From positions 62,001 through 126,000 of the forward strand of contig NZ_BNAF01000011.1 in assembly GCF_014653155.1 (NCBI RefSeq): 64,000 bases of DNA, read 5' to 3'. Source of the stretch: Sphingobacterium griseoflavum (GTDB taxonomy: Bacteria; Bacteroidota; Bacteroidia; Sphingobacteriales; Sphingobacteriaceae). Below, piece by piece: positions 51,237-58,525 of this stretch (position 1 is the stretch's first letter; every line of letters begins with the position of its first letter). The notes under the pieces are model-generated. The model did not search any database and had not been told where the DNA came from. It was given only the letters and a program-made list of their open reading frames with translations. A program made the translations under genes and the position numbers.

Positions 51237-51833
51237 CTATTTTTTGCCGCCTTTAGCTGCTTTAGCTGCTTCCTGCTCTGCTTGACGTAAAGCACGAGAC
51301 ATGATCACAGAAACGATGGTATCGTCAGCGTTGTTCAACACTTTGGCATCCTGCAAGGCAATTTGTCTTACACGTACCGATTTACCCACTTCCAAAGATT
51401 CCATAGGAACTTCAATCTCTTGAGGTAAATTGTTTGGCAATGCTTTTACACGGAGTGTACGTAATTTTTGTACCAACTTACCCCCCATTTTCACACCTGG
51501 AGAAGTACCCGTCAATTTGATGGGAATATTAACAGAAACTTCTTTGTCGTCAAACAGTTCTAAGAAGTCAATGTGTGTAACGAGGTCCGTCAATGGGTGG
51601 AATTGCGCATCTTGAACGATCGCTCTCGTTTTTTTGCTATCTAAATTCAATTCTACGAATACTACATCTGGAGTATAAAGAATTGATTTTAAATCAGCTG
51701 CGGATACCGAAAGGTGGGTTTGCTCTTTACCACCGTAAAGAACTGCAGGCACTTGTCCTTCGTAACGCAACTCTTTCGAATCTCTTTTCCCTACGTTCTG
51801 TCTTACAGAACCGCTAATAGCAATTGATTTCAT
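51237..51833 (-). CDS. rplY: Ribosomal protein L25/general stress protein Ctc
   Basis: 198 residues, the long TL5/Ctc type: an N-terminal L25 domain (AISGSVRQNVGKRDSKELRYEGQVPAVLYGG) that binds 5S rRNA, then a beta-rich TL5 domain (VNIPIKLTGTSPGVKMGGKLVQ, LRTLRVKALPNNLPQEIEV). Basic Ala/Lys-rich tail. Gene order prs-rplY-pth is common in Bacteroidota. Confidence 0.96.
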   Translation of the reverse strand: MKSIAISGSVRQNVGKRDSKELRYEGQVPAVLYGGKEQTHLSVSAADLKSILYTPDVVFVELNLDSKKTRAIVQDAQFHPLTDLVTHIDFLELFDDKEVSVNIPIKLTGTSPGVKMGGKLVQKLRTLRVKALPNNLPQEIEVPMESLEVGKSVRVRQIALQDAKVLNNADDTIVSVIMSRALRQAEQEAAKAAKGGKK

Positions 51834-51858
51834 TATTGTTTTATATTAAATTGAGGTG

Positions 51859-51866
51859 CAAAAATA
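51859..51866 (-). promoter_or_regulatory. -7 box for rplY
   Basis: Minus strand TATTTTTG, perfect TAnnTTTG, 25 bases before the ATG and just downstream of the prs terminator. Confidence 0.45.
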
Positions 51867-51881
51867 TGGTTATTTTTTGTT

Positions 51882-51938
51882 AAAAAAAAATAATGTAATA
51901 AATAGGGTGAACGTGAAGTGTCCACCCTATTTATTACA
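51882..51938 (-). terminator. Terminator after prs
   Basis: 16-bp perfect stem (51894-51909 with 51923-51938), 13-base loop; on the minus strand the hairpin is followed within three bases by nine T (51882-51890). Confidence 0.9.
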
Positions 51939-51962
51939 CCGAATTGGCGTTCTGTTATTTTT

Positions 51963-52919
51963 TTATTTGATATCGAAAAGATCAGAAATTGAGCCGTGTT
52001 CGTTCACGTTTTTGATTGCGTGAGCGAAAAGGTCTGCGGTAGAAAGAACCTTGATCTTGCTACATAACGATGATTTTTCAGCATCCAGCTGGATGGTGTC
52101 CGAAACGATCATTTCTGTCAATACAGAGTTTTCAATAGTTTCATAGGCCTTGCCTGATAGCACCGCATGCGTACACACAGCGCGGACCGAATTAGCGCCA
52201 TGCTCCATAATCAAGGCGGCAGCTTTTGATAGCGTGCCGGCTGTGTCACAGATATCGTCGATTAATACCACGTCTTGTCCCTTTACATCGCCAATGATGG
52301 ACATGGATTCGATTTCGTTTGCACGCTTGCGTCGCTTATCGCAAATGATGACTTCGGCATTAAAAAACTTGGCAAAGGTACGTGCGCGGTAAGAGCCCCC
52401 CATGTCAGGTGATGCGATTGTCAGGTTAGGCAGGTTCAATGATTTGATATAGGGCACGAAAATAATGGAACCATCAAGGTGGTCCATTGGAATATCAAAA
52501 AAGCCTTGGATTTGGGCAGCATGCAGATCCATGGTCATGATGCGATGCGCGCCGGCAGCGGTAATGAGGTTAGCCATCAATTTTGCACCGATAGCAACAC
52601 GTGGTTTATCCTTCCGATCTTGACGTGCGAAGCCAAAATAAGGAACAACTGCCGTGATGTAGTGGGCAGAAGCACGCTTGGCAGCATCAATCATCAGTAA
52701 AAGTTCGAAAAGATTGTCGGTAGGTTGGTTGGTGGATTGGATCAAGAAAACGTCGCTTCCGCGTACAGATTCATTGTAAAAAGGTTGAATTTCTCCGTCG
52801 CTAAACTTGGACAAGGTCTTGTCACCAAGAGGTTTGCCATAAGATTTGGAGATTTTTTCTGCTAACTCCACTGTTCCCGACCCTGCGAACAGCTTCACCG
52901 TGTTAAATTGCAAAGGCAT
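51963..52919 (-). CDS. prs: Ribose-phosphate pyrophosphokinase
   Basis: 318 residues, makes PRPP from ribose 5-phosphate and ATP. FSDGEIQPFYNESVRGSDVFLIQS and FGFARQDRKDKPRVAIGAKL are the ATP and regulatory regions; MTMDLHAAQIQGFFDIPMDHL and the PRPP loop VVLIDDICDTAGTL are intact. No promoter box is obvious in the 69 bases between it and the tRNA-Gln gene upstream, so the two may be cotranscribed. Confidence 0.97.
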   Translation of the reverse strand: MPLQFNTVKLFAGSGTVELAEKISKSYGKPLGDKTLSKFSDGEIQPFYNESVRGSDVFLIQSTNQPTDNLFELLLMIDAAKRASAHYITAVVPYFGFARQDRKDKPRVAIGAKLMANLITAAGAHRIMTMDLHAAQIQGFFDIPMDHLDGSIIFVPYIKSLNLPNLTIASPDMGGSYRARTFAKFFNAEVIICDKRRKRANEIESMSIIGDVKGQDVVLIDDICDTAGTLSKAAALIMEHGANSVRAVCTHAVLSGKAYETIENSVLTEMIVSDTIQLDAEKSSLCSKIKVLSTADLFAHAIKNVNEHGSISDLFDIK

Positions 52920-52988
52920 TATGCGTGATTTTATGTTGGACTAACTCAAATGTTTTCCGTATAACTTCCAAATAACGATCGTGTTAAG

Positions 52989-53059
52989 TTGTCCGACCTG
53001 GATTCGAACCAAGACTAAATGAACCAAAATCACTTGTACTACCCTTATACTATCGGACA
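52989..53059 (-). tRNA. tRNA-Gln (anticodon TTG), copy 1
   Basis: The minus strand folds as a 71-base tRNA: acceptor TGTCCGA/TCGGACA with discriminator A, anticodon stem AGTGA/TCATT around loop TTTTGGT (anticodon TTG), T arm CTTGG-TTCGAAT-CCAGG, and a short D arm. CCA is not encoded. Identical in sequence to the copy at 53204-53274. Confidence 0.95.
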
Positions 53060-53094
53060 AAACTTTTACAATGACCCTTCTTTGTTATGGGGGA

Positions 53095-53124
53095 CAAAGT
53101 TAGATAAATGTTTGTGAAAACAAA
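53095..53124 (-). promoter_or_regulatory. Promoter of tRNA-Gln copy 1
   Basis: Minus strand TTTG (53121-53124), 18-base spacer, TAACTTTG (53095-53102); close to the Bacteroidota consensus and 35 bases before the tRNA 5' end. Confidence 0.55.
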
Positions 53125-53170
53125 ATACTTTTTGAGCCGAGAAATCGCTTGTACTTGAAAGGGTTAGATA

Positions 53171-53202
53171 AAAAAAGAGAGCATGAAAATGCTCTCTTTT
53201 TT
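53171..53202. terminator. Terminator between the two tRNA-Gln genes
   Basis: 14-bp perfect stem (53171-53184 with 53189-53202), loop GAAA, A6/T6 tracts at the ends. It begins one base after the 3' end of tRNA-Gln copy 2, so each copy is a separate transcript. Confidence 0.9.
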
Positions 53203-53203
53203 G

Positions 53204-53274
53204 TTGTCCGACCTGGATTCGAACCAAGACTAAATGAACCAAAATCACTTGTACTACCCTTATACTATCGGACA
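53204..53274 (-). tRNA. tRNA-Gln (anticodon TTG), copy 2
   Basis: 71 bases, same sequence and cloverleaf as the copy at 52989-53059, 144 bases away. CCA is not encoded; the sequence after the discriminator is CAAAA on the minus strand. Own promoter (53315-53346) and own terminator. Confidence 0.95.
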
Positions 53275-53314
53275 ATCATACCGTCAATACAGCTGTTGTT
53301 TTGTTTTGACGATG

Positions 53315-53346
53315 CAAATATAAGGCTGTTTTTATTAGTTCCAAAA
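53315..53346 (-). promoter_or_regulatory. Consensus promoter of tRNA-Gln copy 2
   Basis: Minus strand TTTTG (53342-53346), 19-base spacer, TATATTTG (53315-53322): a full match to the Bacteroidota promoter, 40 bases before the tRNA. The rest of the 270-base gap to 53545 shows no gene. Confidence 0.7.
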
Positions 53347-53544
53347 CTTTTTTTGCTAAATGTACGATCTTAGCTGATTTTCAGTGTGATATTTTTCGTG
53401 CATGAGTCCATTTCTGGACGCTGTTCAGGCGCAGTCAATTTCTCCGTTGCAAAAACTTTCGTTAAAATGTGTAAATAATATTTAATAGTCGGTTAGTATT
53501 CCTTAATTTCGAGCCATAAATTAGGATTACCTTATCAATATAGA

Positions 53545-56500
53545 ATGAATTACAATAAGATTAACAACCTGCTAGGATGGATCTGTGCAGCAATCGCAAC
53601 GATTGTCTATGTAATGACCGTGGAACGCACCGTAAGTTGGTGGGACTGTGGCGAGTTTATTGCTTCCGCTTTCAAGATGCAGATCGTGCACCAACCGGGA
53701 GCGCCGCTGTTTCTGATGATTGAGAATGTCTTTTCCAACTTAGCGATGGGCGATACCACCAAGATAGCATTTTGGATGAATATTGGTTCTGCGGTATGCA
53801 GCGGGCTTACCATTCTCTTTCTTTTTTGGACGATTACTGCGCTGGCAAGAAAAGTATTCGTCGGTTATTCAAATGCGACCCTGTTAACAGGTGCGCAGTT
53901 GTTCTTGGTGATGGCCGCTGGTGTAGTTGGGGCACTTGCGTATGCATTTACGGATACCTTTTGGTTTTCCGCGGTAGAGGCTGAAGTGTACGCGATGTCT
54001 TCCCTTTGTACAGCGGTGGTTTTTTGGGGGATCTTAAAATGGGAAGCGCATGCTGAACAGCCGCAGGCAGATAAGTGGTTGATATTTATTGCCTATGTTA
54101 TGGGACTCTCGATTGGCGTCCATTTGCTAAATTTGTTGGTAATACCCGCAATCGCGCTTGTCATATACTTCCGGAAAACGAAAGAAAGCAGCAGCGCCGG
54201 TATCTTGAAAGCACTGGGTATTGGTGTGGTTGTTCTTGCCGTTATTCTTTGGGGCGTTATTCAGTTTTCCATCAAATTTGCGGCTTACTTTGATCTTTTC
54301 TTTGTGAACTCGCTTGGCCTTGGTTTTGGTTCAGGAGCCGCATTCTTTGCGTTACTCGTGATCGGTGGTCTTGTATACGGTATTATCTATTCGATCAAAA
54401 AAGTAAAACCGCTCTTAAACATAGCGTTAATTAGCACGGTCTTCATCCTATTGGGATACAGTTCGTTTGCGATGATTATGATTCGCGCCAAAGCAAACCC
54501 GACGCTCAATAACAGTGATCCTGATAATGCCTTCTCCTTTTTGAGTTACCTTAACCGCGAGCAATATGGCGACGAGCCGTTGTTTAAAGGCCGCTTCTTC
54601 GATTCCCGAGCAACGGGTATGGAGGAAGGGAAGAAGGTGTACCGCAAGGACGGCGATAGATATGTTGTAGCCAAACGTAATCCGGTTTATACCTATGATA
54701 AGGAAACACTTTTTCCAAGAATCTATAGCGATAAAGGCGGGCATCCCGACTATTACCGGGAGTACTTGGGCTTGGGGCCCAACGAGGCACCGACCTTTGC
54801 TGATAACATCAAATTCTTTTTTGGTTACCAAATCGGACATATGTACGGACGCTACTTTCTTTGGAATTTTGCTGGACGGCAAAATGACCAACAGGGGCAT
54901 GGGTCCTACACAGAGGGAAATTGGATTAGCGGTATTACGCCTATCGATAATGCGTTGCTGGGCGGTCAGGATAAATTACCAACCTCCGCGAAGACCGATC
55001 CTTCACGCAATACCTATTTCTTTTTGCCGCTCATCATCGGTTTGCTCGGCGCTTTCTGGCATTTTGGAAGAAGGCAGCGCGATGCAGGTGTGGTTGGCTT
55101 ATTGTTTTTCTTTACCGGAATAGCAATCGTGCTATACCTCAATCAAACACCTATGCAGCCAAGGGAGCGTGATTACGCGTATGCCGGGTCGTTCTATGCC
55201 TTTAGCATTTGGATTGGTCTCGGGGTGCTGGCTATTGCAGACTATATCTCCAAGAAGGCCAATGCGAAGGTTGCTGGCTATACGGCAGCCGCGATCGGTA
55301 TACTAGCTGGGCCTGTCATCTTGATTGCGCAAAATTACGATGATCACAATCGTTCCGAAAAAAGCCTAGCCCGCGATATGGCGCGGAATTACCTAGAATC
55401 CTGCGCGCCGAACGCCATCCTTTTCAGTTATGGCGACAATGATACGTATCCTTTATGGTATGTGCAGGAGGTAGAAGGATTCCGAACCGATGTGCGCGTT
55501 GTCAACTTGAGTCTACTGAGTGCTGATTGGTATATGAGGCAAATGATGGATAAGGTGAACGACGCGGATGCGTTGCCCATTAATATCGATCCAGAGCTGG
55601 TGAAAGATGGCGTGCGAGACGTCATTTACTACCAAGATTACAACATCCCTGGACACGTACCCGTGCAGGATCTAGTGAAAGTAATGTTGTCGGACAATCC
55701 GCAAAATAAAGCACAGCTGCAGAGTGGCGAGTTTGTGAATTTGCTGCCCACCAAAAAAATGCAGCTTGCAGTCGATAAACAGGCCGTGATTGCTAACAAG
55801 GTGGTTCCGAAAGATTGGGAATCAGCGATCGTGGATACCATGCACTGGAACTACAGTTTAAATTATGTAAGCCGTGCGGAATTATCGATGTTGTCTATTT
55901 TGGCGAACAACAATTGGAAACGCCCGATCTACTTCACGATCACTACGCCCGAAGATAACTACATGGGCTTAGATCGCTATCTGGTTAGCGAAGGTTTTGC
56001 CTACCGCCTGATGCCAGTTGATTTTGGACTTAAAGAAGGTGAGCCTAGCTCTATTGAGAACGTTGATCAGACCTACGACAATATTATGAACAAGTTTACT
56101 TGGGGTAATTTGGGAAAGGCTTCTTACATAGATCCGGATTCTTATCGCTATATCAGTATGTATGTCGGGACCATCTATGGGCAAACAGCACAGCAACTAT
56201 TAGCTGCCGGCGAGGCGGATAAAGCCAAGAAGTTGGTGGTAAACGCGTATGAAAATATGCCTAAACGTGCTTACCTCATGTCTGAAGTAATGAGTTACGT
56301 AACACTCTTAGAAGCCATGTACAAGGTAGGAGAAACCGCCAAAGCGAATGAGATTGCGCAGCGCAATCTACAGTTCATACGTGAAAATATGGCCTATTAT
56401 GAGGCCGTATCGGAAGCTAAATCAAATTTGGAATACCGAAATATGCGATTTGGTCTTGCTTCTATTCAACGGTACAAGCAATTGCTGGATGGGGTTAACC

Positions 56501-56574
56501 AGCCCGCGCTCAAAAAGCAATCTGATGAATTGTTTAATGTGTACAAACATTACTTTGAACAGTCGCCTCAATAA
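53545..56574 (+). CDS. DUF2723 membrane protein (GT-C/TMEM260-like)
   Basis: 1009 residues. The N-terminal ~280 residues are the DUF2723 domain with many helices; its first extracytoplasmic loop reads ERTVSWWDCGEFIASAFKMQIVHQPGAP with Asp34 and Glu37 placed like catalytic acids of GT-C enzymes. More helices follow to about 590, then a large extracytoplasmic part with PREREYAYAGSFYAF-like RERDYAYAGSFYAFSIW, SYGDNDTYPLWYVQEVEGFRTDVRVVN and a helical C-terminus. Human TMEM260, a DUF2723 member, is a protein O-mannosyltransferase, so glycosylation of exported proteins is a fair inference. Monocistronic, with a terminator. Confidence 0.9.
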   Translation: MNYNKINNLLGWICAAIATIVYVMTVERTVSWWDCGEFIASAFKMQIVHQPGAPLFLMIENVFSNLAMGDTTKIAFWMNIGSAVCSGLTILFLFWTITALARKVFVGYSNATLLTGAQLFLVMAAGVVGALAYAFTDTFWFSAVEAEVYAMSSLCTAVVFWGILKWEAHAEQPQADKWLIFIAYVMGLSIGVHLLNLLVIPAIALVIYFRKTKESSSAGILKALGIGVVVLAVILWGVIQFSIKFAAYFDLFFVNSLGLGFGSGAAFFALLVIGGLVYGIIYSIKKVKPLLNIALISTVFILLGYSSFAMIMIRAKANPTLNNSDPDNAFSFLSYLNREQYGDEPLFKGRFFDSRATGMEEGKKVYRKDGDRYVVAKRNPVYTYDKETLFPRIYSDKGGHPDYYREYLGLGPNEAPTFADNIKFFFGYQIGHMYGRYFLWNFAGRQNDQQGHGSYTEGNWISGITPIDNALLGGQDKLPTSAKTDPSRNTYFFLPLIIGLLGAFWHFGRRQRDAGVVGLLFFFTGIAIVLYLNQTPMQPRERDYAYAGSFYAFSIWIGLGVLAIADYISKKANAKVAGYTAAAIGILAGPVILIAQNYDDHNRSEKSLARDMARNYLESCAPNAILFSYGDNDTYPLWYVQEVEGFRTDVRVVNLSLLSADWYMRQMMDKVNDADALPINIDPELVKDGVRDVIYYQDYNIPGHVPVQDLVKVMLSDNPQNKAQLQSGEFVNLLPTKKMQLAVDKQAVIANKVVPKDWESAIVDTMHWNYSLNYVSRAELSMLSILANNNWKRPIYFTITTPEDNYMGLDRYLVSEGFAYRLMPVDFGLKEGEPSSIENVDQTYDNIMNKFTWGNLGKASYIDPDSYRYISMYVGTIYGQTAQQLLAAGEADKAKKLVVNAYENMPKRAYLMSEVMSYVTLLEAMYKVGETAKANEIAQRNLQFIRENMAYYEAVSEAKSNLEYRNMRFGLASIQRYKQLLDGVNQPALKKQSDELFNVYKHYFEQSPQ

Positions 56575-56604
56575 AGGCACATATCGGTAATCCAAAATAC
56601 ACTG

Positions 56605-56640
56605 CCCCCAAAAAGTTTGACACGATTTGGGGGTATTTTT
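56605..56640 (+). terminator. Terminator after the DUF2723 gene
   Basis: 8-bp GC-rich stem CCCCCAAA (56605-56612) with TTTGGGGG (56626-56633), 13-base loop, then TATTTTT. Confidence 0.88.
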
Positions 56641-56692
56641 ATGATTGTCGTTATTCCATATGGAAGATGTAGCAGGTTTGAAAAAAATACCG

Positions 56693-56700
56693 TAAGTTTG
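56693..56700 (+). promoter_or_regulatory. -7 box for pyrR-pyrB
   Basis: TAAGTTTG, perfect TAnnTTTG, 16 bases before the pyrR ATG; no good -33 element at 19-21 bases. Confidence 0.5.
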
Positions 56701-56716
56701 CCCAAACATTCCCATA

Positions 56717-57268
56717 ATGAAACAATCGATTTTATTAGAAGGAGCTAAATTCCAGATCACGATCAAACGGCTATGCCAGCAGTTGATTGAGAATCATGGT
56801 GATTTTTCTAATGCCGTGTTAATCGGAATCCAACCACGAGGTACTTATTTAGCGAAGCGCATCCAAAAGGAAATCGCGCTTATGACCGGACTTCAGGTAC
56901 AGCTGGGGGTATTGGACATCACCTTTTACCGTGATGATTTTCGCATGAAGGGGGCGAGCCCGCTGACGGCAAGCAGTACAGTCATTGATTTTATCGTGGA
57001 TGGAAAAGCGGTGGTACTGATTGATGATGTGCTTTGGACGGGCCGCACGATCCGTTCGGCAATGGATGCAATGCAGGCATTTGGCCGGTCGGGCAAAATG
57101 GAGCTGTTGGTATTGGTCGACAGACGTTTTTCAAGACAGATTCCCATACAGCCAGATTATATCGGTATACAAGTGGATTCGATCGATTCGCAAAAGGTCA
57201 TTGTGAGCTGGGAAGAGGTCGATGCTGATGACAGTATTGTGCTGGTGACAGAGAAAATGTCGGATTAG
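56717..57268 (+). CDS. pyrR: PyrR regulator / uracil phosphoribosyltransferase
   Basis: 183 residues, type I phosphoribosyltransferase fold. The PRPP loop VVLIDDVLWTGRTI is at about 99-112, GIQPRGTYLAKRI at 37-49, and LDITFYRDDFR near 66-76 is the PyrR flexible-loop hallmark. In Firmicutes PyrR binds pyr mRNA with UMP and promotes termination; it also has UPRTase activity. A terminator-like structure lies between it and pyrB, compatible with RNA-level control here too. Confidence 0.94.
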   Translation: MKQSILLEGAKFQITIKRLCQQLIENHGDFSNAVLIGIQPRGTYLAKRIQKEIALMTGLQVQLGVLDITFYRDDFRMKGASPLTASSTVIDFIVDGKAVVLIDDVLWTGRTIRSAMDAMQAFGRSGKMELLVLVDRRFSRQIPIQPDYIGIQVDSIDSQKVIVSWEEVDADDSIVLVTEKMSD

Positions 57269-57300
57269 CAAGCCATCTTTTATCGAACCGTATTAGCGAG

Positions 57301-57329
57301 GCTCCGTCCGGGAGCGGCCGGACTTTTTT
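57301..57329 (+). promoter_or_regulatory. Candidate pyr attenuator between pyrR and pyrB
   Basis: Terminator hairpin GTCCGG (57306-57311) with CCGGAC (57318-57323), 6-base loop, followed by TTTTTT (57324-57329). A second stem, GCTCC (57301-57305) with GGAGC (57311-57315), uses overlapping bases and cannot coexist with it. The loop region resembles, imperfectly, the UCCnGnGAGG element bound by PyrR in Bacillus. It may instead be a simple intercistronic terminator. Confidence 0.5.
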
Positions 57330-57361
57330 AAAACAATAACGCGCTGGAAATTCAAGAAAAC

Positions 57362-58300
57362 ATGTCAACAACAACCGAACAGCTTAGCACAAGACACCTA
57401 TTAGGCATAAAAGACCTAAACGAGAACGATATTCAACTAATTTTGGATACGGCCGCCAATTTTAAAGAAGTCCTTAACCGGCCAATCAAGAAAGTGCCTT
57501 CACTACGCGATATCACCATTGCCAATGTTTTTTTCGAGAATTCTACGCGTACACGTCTGTCTTTTGAGCTTGCCGAAAAGCGTCTTTCCGCCGATATCGT
57601 GAATTTTGCGGCATCGTCATCATCCGTTAGTAAAGGCGAGACATTGATCGATACGGTCAATAATATCTTGGCGATGAAGGTAGATATGATTGTCATGCGG
57701 CATCCGTATGCCGGGGCCGGTGTTTTTTTAAGTAAGCACGTAAAAGCGCAGATAGTCAATGCGGGCGATGGCGCACATGAGCATCCTACACAAGCCTTGC
57801 TGGATTCTTTTTCCATACGCGAGCGCCATGGCGATATGGCTGGTCGTAAGGTGGCTATTATTGGAGATATCCTGCACTCGCGCGTTGCACTATCTAATAT
57901 CCTATGCTTGCAGAAGCAGGGCGCCGAAGTCATGGTTTGCGGACCGACTACGCTAATCCCGAAATACATATCTTCATTGGGTGTTAAAGTGGAGCACGAC
58001 CTGCGCAAGGCTTTGAATTGGTGCGACGTAGCGAACATGCTACGCATACAGCTAGAACGCCAAGATATAGCCTATTTTCCCTCCTTGCGCGAATATTCCA
58101 TGCTGTATGGATTGAACAAGGAAATTTTGGATACGTTGGATAAAGAAATTACCATTATGCATCCTGGGCCGATCAATAGAGGGGTAGAAATCACCTCGGA
58201 TGTGGCCGATAGTAAGCACGCTATCATCTTAGATCAGGTAGAAAATGGGGTGGCCGTGCGTATGGCTGTACTGTATTTATTGGCTGGTCAACGCGGCTAA
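57362..58300 (+). CDS. pyrB: Aspartate carbamoyltransferase catalytic subunit
   Basis: 312 residues, second step of pyrimidine synthesis. The carbamoyl phosphate motif STRTR is at 61-65 in FFENSTRTRLSFE; HPYAGAGVFLSKHV, GDGAHEHPTQALLDSFSI, and IMHPGPINRGVEI complete the active site. Follows pyrR by 93 bases that contain a terminator hairpin. No pyrI follows; a terminator closes the operon. Confidence 0.97.
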   Translation: MSTTTEQLSTRHLLGIKDLNENDIQLILDTAANFKEVLNRPIKKVPSLRDITIANVFFENSTRTRLSFELAEKRLSADIVNFAASSSSVSKGETLIDTVNNILAMKVDMIVMRHPYAGAGVFLSKHVKAQIVNAGDGAHEHPTQALLDSFSIRERHGDMAGRKVAIIGDILHSRVALSNILCLQKQGAEVMVCGPTTLIPKYISSLGVKVEHDLRKALNWCDVANMLRIQLERQDIAYFPSLREYSMLYGLNKEILDTLDKEITIMHPGPINRGVEITSDVADSKHAIILDQVENGVAVRMAVLYLLAGQRG

Positions 58301-58328
58301 TACACAAACCCTCAGTTGCCTGGGATTT

Positions 58329-58363
58329 TATGCTCGACTTTTTTAAAGTGGAGCATATTTTTT
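58329..58363 (+). terminator. Terminator after pyrB
   Basis: Stem TATGCTC (58329-58335) with GAGCATA (58351-58357), extended inside by ACTTT/AAAGT, then six T. The rest of the 225-base gap to 58526 shows no gene and only imperfect promoter boxes. Confidence 0.85.
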
Positions 58364-58525
58364 GGGTAAAATTTACGTTATATAGGGCAGTTACCAACAG
58401 ATGTTAAGAACTTTTGAGGAATACGTGGAACTTTAGTTATAATTTAGTATCCTGAAGGTTTGTGCCTTTGTGGGTAGGTTTCCTTTGATTAATGCGCAGA
58501 TTTAGTAGTTGAATAATTCATCAGT

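Noticed and set aside
53066..53373. Short open frames over the tRNA-Gln genes
   Set aside because: They read through tRNA and terminator sequence.
57433..58047. 204-codon minus-strand open frame
   Set aside because: Antisense to pyrB; Ser/Arg-rich translation typical of a shadow frame.
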